Shown here: piece after piece, positions 43,312-50,952 of the stretch | Position numbering within the stretch: the first letter of the stretch is position 1 | Layout: each line of letters opens with the position of its first letter | Assembly: GCA_028719205.1 (NCBI GenBank) | Contig: JAQUKH010000003.1 | Coordinates: forward strand, 39,603 to 103,602 | Reading direction: 5' to 3' | Origin: a bacterium | GTDB lineage: Bacteria > JACRDZ01 > JAQUKH01 | DNA length: 64,000 bases | Notes under the pieces: generated by a model | The model's input: only the letters and a program-made list of their open reading frames with translations | Databases searched by the model: none | Told to the model about the DNA's origin: nothing | Position numbers and translations under genes: made by a program

Positions 43312-44095
43312 TTTTATTCTCCTTAAGTTTTTTTTCCAAATTATCAATTATAACTTTTATCTCTTTTGTTATTTTACTGTTTTTGTCAAAATGATAATTT
43401 CCAGTTTGATCCTGTTTAAGTATATCCTGGTCGAATGAGATAAATCCCAGTACCGGTAATTTGATCTCATTCTGTATTTTATTTATATCATCATCCGTTC
43501 GTATCCGGTTGATAACGACAAAAACATTTTTTATAGCCAGTTCTTTCGCTAATCGTTCTATGGTATAGGCTGTCTGTAAACTTTTTTTGCCGGAATCAAT
43601 TACAATGATAAGAGCGTCGACAGATTCTGAAGTACCCCGGCTGAGATGTTCAATACCTGCCTCCATATCAATTAAAACAATCTCCTGCATATTTACTAAG
43701 AGATGTTTCAATAAGGTTTTTAAAAGAGCGTTTTCAGGACAGAAACATCCGCCTCCGCCTGTTTTTAATCCGCCCAAAACAAGCAATTTTATGCCATCAC
43801 TTATACTTTTACTATACTTTTCAGGGATGTCATCCACCTTAGGATTCATCCTGAAAAAAGGGCTGTGTATACCGGGTTTTGTCCCGGTTCTTTCAGCAAT
43901 GAGCTCCTTCATTTCTGAAAGAGGAACTATCTCTTTTGTTTCTTTTAAACTTAAACCTAATGATAATCCCAGGTTTGAATCAGGATCAGCATCGAGGGCT
44001 AATACTTTATTTCCTTTAGAAGCAAAAGTAAAAGCAAGCAAACTGACTAATGTTGTTTTTCCAACTCCGCCTTTTCCTGATACAGCAATTTTCAT
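43304..44095 (-). CDS. second CooC/AcsF-type ATPase
   Basis: A 263-residue MinD-like ATPase paralogous to the cooC gene at 40166. Walker A GKGGVGKTTLVSL (7-19), LALDADPDSNLGLSLG (about 33-48), GGGGCFCPENALLK (CxC, about 112-125) and VLIDMEAGIEHLSRGT (about 138-153). AcsF, the ACS-specific nickel ATPase of Moorella, belongs to this group, so one of the two may load acetyl-CoA synthase and the other CODH; which is which cannot be told from sequence. It is the first gene of the operon, has no ribosome site, and follows a leader with a 22-bp near-palindrome. Confidence 0.88.
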   Translation of the reverse strand: MKIAVSGKGGVGKTTLVSLLAFTFASKGNKVLALDADPDSNLGLSLGLSLKETKEIVPLSEMKELIAERTGTKPGIHSPFFRMNPKVDDIPEKYSKSISDGIKLLVLGGLKTGGGGCFCPENALLKTLLKHLLVNMQEIVLIDMEAGIEHLSRGTSESVDALIIVIDSGKKSLQTAYTIERLAKELAIKNVFVVINRIRTDDDINKIQNEIKLPVLGFISFDQDILKQDQTGNYHFDKNSKITKEIKVIIDNLEKKLKENKNV

Positions 44096-44109
44096 AAATA
44101 TTTTGTTTT

Positions 44110-44131
44110 TTAAACAGTTTGAACCGTTTAA
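44110..44131. promoter_or_regulatory. 22-bp near-palindrome upstream of the Wood-Ljungdahl operon
   Basis: TTAAAC-A-GTT / AAC-C-GTTTAA matches its complement at 18 of 22 positions. It ends 14 bp before the first operon start codon. On the minus strand a TATAAT lies about 55 bp further upstream (44187-44182) without a clear -35. The symmetric site could be an operator for a dimeric regulator. Confidence 0.45.
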
Positions 44132-44262
44132 CTCAAGTTTACATCTACAGTTATAGATAGTACATTCTAAATCATATTTAAATTATATAATAATATTTCT
44201 ATTTGAAAGGTTGTTTTCCTGGTTGGATGGTAAAAAATATATTGTCAATGGTAATCCTGAGA

Positions 44263-44775
44263 TTACTTGATTTCCAGATATTTTTTGATCTCATCTTCGA
44301 TCTTTGGATTATAGCCGATATTCCTGTTTTTAATTTGGCCTTCATTATCCAGAAAGAAGGTGGTAGGAACAGCTTTTATTCCGCCATAAGCGGACGATAA
44401 ATCAGAATTAGACATCATAATTTTAATCAGCAGATTATTTTCTTTATTAAATTTAATAACTTCAGCAACATTTTCATCGACACTAAAAGCAATAATAGAT
44501 AATCCCTTATCTTTATATTTTGGATAATATTTTTCAAGTTCAGCCAGTTCCTGCCGGCAGGAGGGGCACCATGTTGCCCAGAAAAGAAAGAGAGTAAGTT
44601 TACCATTAACAAGGGTTTTTACTTCAACATCTTTACCGTCCAAATCTTTGACAGTTACATTTGGTACATATTTTTTACTTACATTTGTAGATTCAGTGCC
44701 GGCATTGTTGTTAAAAAATAAAACAACTGATACCACACCGATCAGGATTATTGTTATTAGTAATATTTTTTTCAT
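44263..44775 (-). CDS. TlpA-like thioredoxin-fold protein
   Basis: A 170-residue exported thioredoxin-like protein. An N-terminal membrane anchor or signal (about 4-21, ILLITIILIGVVSVVLFF) is followed by a TlpA/ResA fold: VPNVTVKDLDGKDVEV, active site FWATWCPSCRQEL (CPSC at about 71-74), the cis-Pro stretch AVPTTFFLDNEG (about 136). It probably reduces disulfides outside the cytoplasmic membrane, for example in cytochrome or metalloprotein maturation. trxB is 24 bp upstream on the same strand, so a reducing-power link is possible, although TrxB itself is cytosolic. Confidence 0.9.
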   Translation of the reverse strand: MKKILLITIILIGVVSVVLFFNNNAGTESTNVSKKYVPNVTVKDLDGKDVEVKTLVNGKLTLFLFWATWCPSCRQELAELEKYYPKYKDKGLSIIAFSVDENVAEVIKFNKENNLLIKIMMSNSDLSSAYGGIKAVPTTFFLDNEGQIKNRNIGYNPKIEDEIKKYLEIK

Positions 44776-44799
44776 TCCGCTTTTTTCCCCAACAGGAAA

Positions 44800-45726
44800 T
44801 TAAGAAATTTCGCTCAAATATTTTTCAACGGCCATTGCCGCCGTAGCTCCATCTCCGACGGCTGTAACTACCTGTCTTAAAAACTTTTTTCTTATATCCC
44901 CCGCCGCGAAAATACCGGGAATATCCGTTTTCATTTCATCATCTGTAATTATATAGCCTTTTTCATCCGTTTGCACTATTTTTTTTAATAAATCAGTATT
45001 AGGTTTATGTCCCGCGTAAATAAATATTCCGGAGCAATCAATAAATGAAATTCCTTTAGTTTGGACATTTTCTATTTTTATTTTTTCGACCTGATTATTT
45101 CCAGCGATTTCTTTTACTATTGAATTCAAAACGATTGTGATTTTGGGCTGTTTTAAAATGCGTTCCTGAAGTATTTTTCCCCCGCGGAATTCGTCGCGCC
45201 TGTGTATCAAATAAACTTTATTCGTGAATTTTGTAAGGAAAATAGCTTCTTCAAGGGCCGCATTGCCTCCCCCGACCACAGCAACATCTTTATTCTTGAA
45301 AAAAGCGCCGTCACAGGTCGCGCAGTAGGAAACGCCTCTTCCCCTGTATTTTTTTTCGCCGGGAACTTCCAGTTCATTAGGTTTCGCGCCGGCCGCGATA
45401 ATGATCGCGTCGCATTGAATATTTGTTCCGTCTTCCAGAACAATTATTTTTTCTTTAGCACCTGCGTTTTTTATTTCAGCTACCTGCCCGAATTCTATTT
45501 TTGAGCCGAAATGTTTTGCCTGTTTTTCCATATTACTCATCAGGTCAGGGCCTTTTATCCCGTCAGGGTAACCCGGATAATTTTCAATAATATCTGTAGT
45601 GGCCGCCTGCCCGCCAGTACCTGTGCTTTCCAGAATTAAAGTAGAGAGAAATGCGCGGCTGGTATAAATCCCGGCAGACAATCCCGCCGGCCCACCGCCG
45701 ATTATTACGACTTGGTATTTTTCCAT
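44800..45726 (-). CDS. trxB: thioredoxin reductase
   Basis: A 308-residue low-molecular-weight thioredoxin reductase. FAD motif VVIIGGGPAGLSAGIYTSRA (5-24; key GGGPAG), redox-active CATC in YCATCDGAFF (about 133-142), NADPH motif VAVVGGGNAALEEA (about 148-161) and the second FAD motif GIFAAGDIR (about 276). All catalytic elements are intact. It is the last core gene before the repeat-rich island: the first palindrome copy begins 32 bp upstream of its start. GGAGAC serves as a ribosome site. Confidence 0.95.
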   Translation of the reverse strand: MEKYQVVIIGGGPAGLSAGIYTSRAFLSTLILESTGTGGQAATTDIIENYPGYPDGIKGPDLMSNMEKQAKHFGSKIEFGQVAEIKNAGAKEKIIVLEDGTNIQCDAIIIAAGAKPNELEVPGEKKYRGRGVSYCATCDGAFFKNKDVAVVGGGNAALEEAIFLTKFTNKVYLIHRRDEFRGGKILQERILKQPKITIVLNSIVKEIAGNNQVEKIKIENVQTKGISFIDCSGIFIYAGHKPNTDLLKKIVQTDEKGYIITDDEMKTDIPGIFAAGDIRKKFLRQVVTAVGDGATAAMAVEKYLSEIS

Positions 45727-45757
45727 TTATTTAGTCTCCATATTTATATTATTGAAG

Positions 45758-45777
45758 CAAGGGGTCATGACCCCTTG
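45758..45777 (+). repeat. palindromic repeat, copy 1
   Basis: CAAGGGGTCATGACCCCTTG, a perfect 20-bp palindrome followed by TCTT. All four copies share this 24-nt unit in the same orientation, and three of them are preceded by GAARCAAG. Confidence 0.95.
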
Positions 45778-45867
45778 TCTTTATATTAGGATAATAATAT
45801 ACCATATTATGTTTCGGTTGACAAAAGAAATATGGGGGAGGGGGCGCAAATATATTGTATATTGAAA

Positions 45868-45887
45868 CAAGGGGTCATGACCCCTTG
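45868..45887 (+). repeat. palindromic repeat, copy 2
   Basis: Identical to copy 1 over the 20-bp palindrome and the TCTT tail, with the shared 5' flank ATTGAA. It is 110 bp from copy 1. Confidence 0.95.
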
Positions 45888-45917
45888 TCTTATTTCGGAG
45901 ATTAAGATTAAAAATGC

Positions 45918-45945
45918 TTGACAAAACAATGGGGTGATATAAGAT
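45918..45945 (+). promoter_or_regulatory. probable promoter for the island protease
   Basis: TTGACA (45918-45923), 16-bp spacer and TAAGAT (45940-45945). Start near 45952, leaving a leader of about 160 nt. Confidence 0.5.
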
Positions 45946-46114
45946 ATAAAAGTAAGGAATTAAGAAAATAACTGTAAATTTGATATATGCACCTAAAATG
46001 TTAATGGATATGATTTCTCTCTGTAATTTAAGAGAATAGGACATATCAATTCAAATATTATCTTGTCGGTTTAGCTGATTCTAAAAACTTTGATTGTAAA
46101 ATGCCATTTTGAAA

Positions 46115-47269
46115 ATGTCTAAGAGAAAAAGAAAGAAATATGAAAGAATGAAAAGTGATAAAATATTAATTTGTGTTAGCTTAATCATTTTTTATATGAT
46201 TATGAGCGTATCGTATGCCGAATTGACTACTTCCCAAATTGCCAATGAATATTCTGCATCAGTGGTAACTATAGTTGCATTAGATGAAAATGATCAACCT
46301 CTATCGTTAGGTAGTGGATTTTTTATAAGTTCTGATGGCGAAATTGCGACTAATCATCATGTTCTTGAAGGCTGTTCCAAAGCAATTATAAAAACAACAA
46401 AAGGAGATAGAGGAGATATTATTGAAATTATAAAAGATGATCCTGTGTTAGATTTACTTGTTGCTAAAACTTCGCTTAAAAATACAAAACCTTTGCCTTT
46501 GGGAGATTCAGACATACTAGTAGCTGGTGAGGATATTGTTGCAATAGGAAATCCTGCAGGTTTAGAAGGAACTATATCAAAAGGTATTATCAGTGGAATT
46601 AGAAAAAGTGGCGTTGTAAAGTTTATACAAATTACAGCTCCAATATCACCGGGGAGTAGTGGTGGGCCTGTATTTAATTTAAAAGGAAAAGTAATTGGAA
46701 TTGCGACAGCATATCTTGATGTGGGGCAGAACCTTAATTTTGCCATGCCTATCAATTATCTAAAATTACTCGATTCTAAAAAAATACAATTAAATGCTTT
46801 ACAAAAAGCCGCGTCTTCAAAGGATATTGAAAATGCATCTCAAATTGAAGCAACCCAAATTTATTATAATCAGTGTGACGATGGTACTTCGTTATGTAGT
46901 ATCGATTTTGTATTAAAAAACAATAGTAATTATTTAATTAAAAATATAAAGCTATTATTTATTTATAAAACACACCATAAGGAATACCCTGAAGAATATA
47001 ATAATTATAATCTTTCATATGATGAACGACAGAAAATAAAGCCCACAAAAGAATGGGATGAGGTTGTTAGTTACTCGGCATCTACGATAGGAAAAACTAT
47101 ATTGCCTAATCTAGCATTACAATTTTCTCACGAACATGTGGTGAAACATTATATGTATAAAAATCAATTTAATACTTTTGAAACAAGAGGATACGTAGAA
47201 ATAAGGGTTTTAGACTATGACATTGAAAGATCGGCAGGGTCATCAACAATAGACCTACTGTTGAAATAA
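46115..47269 (+). CDS. trypsin-like serine protease (HtrA-type, no PDZ)
   Basis: A 384-residue exported S1C-type protease. The very basic N-terminus (KRKRKKYER) leads into a signal helix (ICVSLIIFYMIMSVSYA). The catalytic triad is His in IATNHHVLEG (about 87), Asp in DDPVLDLLVAK (about 115) and Ser in ISPGSSGGPVFN (about 190). There is no PDZ domain. The last 160 residues (from about 230) are an unrecognised beta-rich domain with CDDGTSLCSIDF, perhaps a disulfide. A Met at 46148 is an alternative start. It stands alone on the plus strand inside the island, with an AT-rich composition. Confidence 0.85.
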   Translation: MSKRKRKKYERMKSDKILICVSLIIFYMIMSVSYAELTTSQIANEYSASVVTIVALDENDQPLSLGSGFFISSDGEIATNHHVLEGCSKAIIKTTKGDRGDIIEIIKDDPVLDLLVAKTSLKNTKPLPLGDSDILVAGEDIVAIGNPAGLEGTISKGIISGIRKSGVVKFIQITAPISPGSSGGPVFNLKGKVIGIATAYLDVGQNLNFAMPINYLKLLDSKKIQLNALQKAASSKDIENASQIEATQIYYNQCDDGTSLCSIDFVLKNNSNYLIKNIKLLFIYKTHHKEYPEEYNNYNLSYDERQKIKPTKEWDEVVSYSASTIGKTILPNLALQFSHEHVVKHYMYKNQFNTFETRGYVEIRVLDYDIERSAGSSTIDLLLK

Positions 47270-47347
47270 TTTTAAATAAAATTTTACCAAAAAATGCTAA
47301 CGTATGATATTTTCTCGCAAGGGTTAGTTGACCATATTTAAAAACTT

Positions 47348-48058
47348 TTATTTTTTAATTAACTCCTGTTTTATCTTTTCATTTTCAACATATAATTTTT
47401 CAAGTTTTCTAATAAAACCATCATCTAATTTTACTATGGGATAATCTTTAATAACTTTTTCAAATAAATCTAGTAAACCATAAGAAATATTAGCAATCCA
47501 CCATAACCGGTGTTTTGTGAATAATATATCCACTTCATCAAGAAATGTTATAGTTCTTAGATTCTCTGCAAAATTACAATTATTTAGAGTTTGAGCTATA
47601 TTTGGATGAGCAGAATTTTTATTTATTATATCCTTCATATCTTTTATTTTTTCTGAGTAACTCCTATACTTTTCATCGAGCCATTTATAGGCCTTATCCT
47701 TTACTTTATCATTTGGATTTAAAATTCCATCAGTATTAACCGTTCCAAATTCATTTGTATTAGCTTCAAATAACCCATAGCATGCAAGAACAGCTGATTC
47801 TAATGCATGCCGTAACATCAAATTCATTTGTACATCATGTTTTCTTAATGTTGATAATAATGCAAGGGTTAATGATTTTTGCACCTGAGACAAAAAATAA
47901 ATAAAATTTAAGGCTTTATCTTCATAACCTTCAACAAATTCCCAAAGTAAACCGACAAAATCATTTGCATTAACAAGCACACATCCATATTCTATAAGGG
48001 CTTTTTTAATTTGTTCATTTTCAAGTACTGCTGCGGTTTCAATTTGAAAGTATTTCAT
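47348..48058 (-). CDS. all-helical protein paired with the cyclase-like gene
   Basis: A 236-residue protein that I do not recognise. It is predicted almost wholly helical. The clearest block is SLTLALLSTLRKHDVQMNLM followed by LRHALESAVLACYGLFE (about 82-98), a pattern like that in helical-bundle proteins with an Arg-x-Ala-Leu-Glu core (DUF5677-like; weak likeness). No nuclease, TIR, protease or membrane segment is visible, and the RX4-6H motif of HEPN RNases is absent. It starts 2 bp after the stop of the cyclase-like gene, so both are made together. If the pair is a signalling system this would be the effector or adaptor; that is inference only. Confidence 0.6.
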   Translation of the reverse strand: MKYFQIETAAVLENEQIKKALIEYGCVLVNANDFVGLLWEFVEGYEDKALNFIYFLSQVQKSLTLALLSTLRKHDVQMNLMLRHALESAVLACYGLFEANTNEFGTVNTDGILNPNDKVKDKAYKWLDEKYRSYSEKIKDMKDIINKNSAHPNIAQTLNNCNFAENLRTITFLDEVDILFTKHRLWWIANISYGLLDLFEKVIKDYPIVKLDDGFIRKLEKLYVENEKIKQELIKK

Positions 48059-48060
48059 GT

Positions 48061-48897
48061 TTAAAGTATTTTTTCAAATTTTTTTAAGTCAATTGCTAAG
48101 TCCTCAAAATTTAGTTCGTCTTTACTGACTTTTCTATTATGGTATTTTGCAAAATATATTAATTTGCTTAATTCTTTTAGTTTATCAATATGCTTGTTAA
48201 GGTTATATGTAACATTTTTTTGTATTTCAGATAATTTATTTTGAGGTAAATTGATATAGTTCAGAATAGAGTAGAAATCAAAACACGAATTGCCGTCTAT
48301 ATCCTTAAAAAAAGACTTGTTAAGATAATCGTTACCTAAAGTTTTAAAATAAAGCAAAAGTTTATAGCCAATAAGTATCCTGGGATTTTCTGCTTTTTTT
48401 TCTAATTTAACGGCTTCAAGATAAGCTTCACTAAAAACGAATAAACTGGTAGTTAAAGAGTTAATTTCTTTTTCATAATGTGCGCCGATAGAAATACCAC
48501 CTCTAATAACATACCCAGTTTGTTCTATAAACTCCATACAAAAGTTCCCTATAAGCATAAAATATAAATAAATACAATCGGAAATAACATTTTCTTTCGA
48601 AAAATTAGAATAAGAAAAATCTATCTTATTTAATGGTAAAGTAAACAAAATACTATCCGAAATAAACCTGACATTTATGATATTAAAAACTTTCTCCCAA
48701 TAATTTTTTAGCTCGGTAACATCGGAAACAGGGACATTTTTCAACATTACTGCCAGATATTTATTTTTAAATTCACTTGTTTCATTAATCAATATATCCT
48801 CTATTCCTTGAATTGATTCAATATTATCTTTGAGTTTTTCTACAAGTTCCCCATATCCTAATATATCTATATATCCAACTATTGCCTTATCAATCAT
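48061..48897 (-). CDS. class III nucleotidyl cyclase-like protein
   Basis: A 278-residue protein with the layout of a class III cyclase domain: VGYIDILGYGELV (metal Asp at 11), RFISDSILFTLP (second metal Asp at 81), the glycine turn YVIRGGISIGAHY (about 145-157) and FSEAYLEAVKLEKKA (about 172-186), in the place of the helix with the transition-state Asn and Arg. Both metal-binding Asp are kept, but the Asn/Arg pair is not obvious, so activity is uncertain. Such stand-alone domains occur in signalling and, as Pycsar cyclases, in phage defence. A TATAAT at 48923-48918 and AAGGA support expression. Partner gene 2 bp downstream. Confidence 0.6.
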   Translation of the reverse strand: MIDKAIVGYIDILGYGELVEKLKDNIESIQGIEDILINETSEFKNKYLAVMLKNVPVSDVTELKNYWEKVFNIINVRFISDSILFTLPLNKIDFSYSNFSKENVISDCIYLYFMLIGNFCMEFIEQTGYVIRGGISIGAHYEKEINSLTTSLFVFSEAYLEAVKLEKKAENPRILIGYKLLLYFKTLGNDYLNKSFFKDIDGNSCFDFYSILNYINLPQNKLSEIQKNVTYNLNKHIDKLKELSKLIYFAKYHNRKVSKDELNFEDLAIDLKKFEKIL

Positions 48898-48917
48898 AAA
48901 TAATCCTTTCCCTTTGT

Positions 48918-48923
48918 ATTATA
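48918..48923 (-). promoter_or_regulatory. -10 box for the cyclase-like pair
   Basis: TATAAT on the minus strand, with only a weak -35 (TGTAAA) 16 bp upstream. Start near 48911, about 14 nt before the ATG at 48897; AAAGGATT serves as ribosome site. Confidence 0.45.
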
Positions 48924-48960
48924 ACTCAAACACGGGAATTTACATCCTTTCATTTCTGAT

Positions 48961-49362
48961 TTAACAAGGGGTCATGACCCCTTGTCTTTGTGTAATGGTA
49001 ACCCCTTGCTTTTCGGCCATTTGTCCTTGGGTATTCCCATGATTGATATTGTATTTTCGTGAACTGATTGATTTTAGTTTTTGTACTATTAAATCCCGTT
49101 CTGATTCTTTGCATACCAGTAAAAGATGAACATGATCTTGGCAGATGTTGTAGGCTATAATTCGTAGTTTCTCTTGATGGGCGATTGATGCGATATATTT
49201 GGTTATTTCTATTCCGTCTTGATCATCCAGCAAAATGGGTTCAACAAACGGCTGCATTCCTTTGTCGATACGCGATTGTTTGATCACTGCTTCGAATTCA
49301 ATCATTCTTTCGCTTACGCGGCTATTGTGTGTAGCCCAAGTAATATGATAAACTTTATACAT
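48961..49362 (-). pseudogene. truncated REP-associated (Y1, IS200-like) transposase
   Basis: 133 residues of a Y1/HUH transposase of the RAYT group. It begins MYKVYHITWATHNSR, has the family run ITKYIASIAHQEKLRIIAYN and the HUH motif DHVHLLLV (His77, His79). After SSRKYNINHGNTQGQ the frame enters the palindromic repeat, which encodes the last residues and supplies the stop. The usual C-terminal helix with the catalytic Tyr (a YIxxNR-like segment) is missing, so it cannot be an intact transposase. The repeat stands at both ends of the gene, at 48965 and 49377, which ties the gene to the repeat family. Confidence 0.75.
48965..48984 (+). repeat. palindromic repeat, copy 3
   Basis: Same 20-bp palindrome and TCTT tail, lying over the stop of the truncated transposase. 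A degenerate half copy, GGTAACCCCTTGC, follows at 48997-49009. Confidence 0.95.
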
Positions 49363-49376
49363 ATTAATTAATGAAA

Positions 49377-49396
49377 CAAGGGGTCATGACCCCTTG
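49377..49396 (+). repeat. palindromic repeat, copy 4
   Basis: Same unit, 14 bp upstream of the transposase start. Its TCTT tail touches the stop codon of nnr (TAA complement at 49400-49402), marking the right edge of the island. Confidence 0.95.
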
Positions 49397-49399
49397 TCT

Positions 49400-50950
49400 T
49401 TACGTTATAATTAACCTCATTGCTTTATAAAAATTCTCTGGCAAATCCTTTGCAGTAAAACCCGTTATTCCTTTTTTCTCCGCCAGTAAATCACCAGTTT
49501 TCCCATGCAAAAAACATGCAAGTTTTAAAGCGTCAGCGGGGCTTAATTTCTGGCCTGAAAAGGAGACAACCATTCCGGCTAATACGTCACCCATGCCGGC
49601 CTGCGCCATGCCGGGATTGCCTGTGGGATTAATGAACTGCTCTCCGTTCGGCAGGGAGATAATTGAATAAGCGCCTTTAAGTACAAGATAAATATTATGT
49701 TTTTTAGCAAAGTTACGGCTTATTGTTAAACGGTTTGCTTGAACTTCATTTGAAGTTATTTTTGATAATCTGCCCATTTCTCCGGGATGAGGTGTTAGAA
49801 GTGTGGGATATTTTCTTTTTCTTAAAATAGATATATTTTCTGAAAGGGCGTTCAGCCCATCGGCGTCAATTACCAGCGGTTTATCTATCTTTTCTGTTAA
49901 AATATTTATTAATTTTATTGTTTCTTCATCCTGCGACATTCCGGGCCCTAATAAAACTGCATCTTTTGTTTCTGCCAGTTTTAATATTTTTCCTAAAGAG
50001 GAAAGGGCGAAGCTCTTGTTCTTGGTTTCAGGCATTGGATGCAGAATAATTTCAGTTACGCGTTTGCTTAAAGAATTATAAAGTGATTCAGGAACCGCGA
50101 GTTCAACAAGGCCCGCGCCGCTTTTTAAAGCCGCTTGAGCTGCAAGGAGAGGCGCCCCTATATAATTCTTTGAGCCGGCTATAATAAGGACCTTACCCCT
50201 TGAACCTTTGTGTGTGGAGGCCGGCCATGAAGGAATAAGCGGTTTAATGTCTTTTTTTTCTAAAAGATTAATTAAAATCTTATTGTTATTTAAAAGCTCC
50301 GGTGGAAATCCTAGTTTTATAACTTCGAGTTTTCCCGTAAAATCTATCGCGGGCGGCATAAATAATCCGGGTTTTGGCAGATCCATTGTTATAGTTAAAT
50401 ACGCTTTTACAGCGATTGTTTCTATTTGTCCTGTATTTGCGTCTACACCGGAAGGGATATCAAGTGAGATTACAGTCCTTTGAGATCTATTTATTGATTC
50501 AATTACTTTTTGGTGAAGGTCAGGCATTATGCCTTTAAATCCTATTCCAAATATCGCGTCAATTATCAGATCGCAATCTTGCAAATATTTATTTATAATA
50601 CTGACATTTTTCTGAGTAAGAAGGGTGATATCAAATCCGGATTTATGAAGGATATCAAGATTTGTTTTAGCCTCATTTTTAAATTTAGCTGGGTTTGATA
50701 AAAGAAAAATTTTTAAACTGGCATTAGAAATAAAACTAAAGTGCCTTGCAAGGCATAATCCGTCGCCGCCATTGTTTCCATGCCCCGCGAAAACTATTAT
50801 TTCTTTATTTTCAAGATCGCCGAAATAATTATTAATAATTTTATTTGAAGCCCGGCCCGCATTTTCCATCAAAATGATACCGGGTATGTTATATTTTTTC
50901 AGGGCAAGATGGTCAATATTTTTTATTTCATCTGGAAAAGGGATTTTCAT
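49400..50950 (-). CDS. nnr: bifunctional NAD(P)H-hydrate epimerase / dehydratase
   Basis: A 516-residue fusion that repairs damaged NAD(P)H hydrates. The N-terminal YjeF_N epimerase domain (about 1-215) shows IILMENAGRA, FAGHGNNGGDGLCLARH (about 54-70) and DAIFGIGFKG (about 120). The C-terminal ribokinase-like ADP/ATP-dependent dehydratase (about 225-515) shows HKGSRGKVLIIAGS, LLTPHPGEMGRL (about 388) and GNPGMAQAGMGDVLAGMV (about 443-460), where the Asp is catalytic. Full length, as in E. coli. Its stop codon abuts the island repeat, so insertion did not damage it. It follows a membrane protein gene by 2 bp. Confidence 0.95.
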   Translation of the reverse strand: MKIPFPDEIKNIDHLALKKYNIPGIILMENAGRASNKIINNYFGDLENKEIIVFAGHGNNGGDGLCLARHFSFISNASLKIFLLSNPAKFKNEAKTNLDILHKSGFDITLLTQKNVSIINKYLQDCDLIIDAIFGIGFKGIMPDLHQKVIESINRSQRTVISLDIPSGVDANTGQIETIAVKAYLTITMDLPKPGLFMPPAIDFTGKLEVIKLGFPPELLNNNKILINLLEKKDIKPLIPSWPASTHKGSRGKVLIIAGSKNYIGAPLLAAQAALKSGAGLVELAVPESLYNSLSKRVTEIILHPMPETKNKSFALSSLGKILKLAETKDAVLLGPGMSQDEETIKLINILTEKIDKPLVIDADGLNALSENISILRKRKYPTLLTPHPGEMGRLSKITSNEVQANRLTISRNFAKKHNIYLVLKGAYSIISLPNGEQFINPTGNPGMAQAGMGDVLAGMVVSFSGQKLSPADALKLACFLHGKTGDLLAEKKGITGFTAKDLPENFYKAMRLIIT

Positions 50951-50952
50951 AA

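Larger units (their letters stand above)
45727..46114. other. repeat-bearing intergenic region at the island edge
   Basis: 388 bp with no convincing gene. It contains palindrome copies at 45758 and 45868 and a plus-strand promoter at 45918. A G-rich tract (ATGGGGGAGGGGGCG, near 45831-45846) lies between the two copies. An 87-residue minus-strand frame at 45781-46044 shows no ribosome site or family likeness. Confidence 0.6.

Noticed and set aside
30855-44095. Claim of a complete acetogenic metabolism
   Set aside because: Formate dehydrogenase, hydrogenase, Rnf, phosphotransacetylase and acetate kinase are not in the window.
43587-44156. 189-residue plus-strand frame opposite the second CooC-like gene
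   Set aside because: A shadow of a well-conserved ATPase gene; composition follows its codons and no start signal is seen.
45781-46044. 87-residue gene in the island edge
   Set aside because: It runs through a palindrome copy, lacks a ribosome site and has no recognisable domain.
47348-48897. Firm assignment of the pair as Pycsar or CBASS
   Set aside because: The catalytic Asn/Arg pair of the cyclase is not evident and the partner has no TIR, nuclease or membrane effector, so only a likeness can be claimed.
45758-49397. CRISPR array
   Set aside because: The repeats are perfect palindromes at irregular distances of 110 bp to 3 kb, without regular spacers, leader or cas genes.
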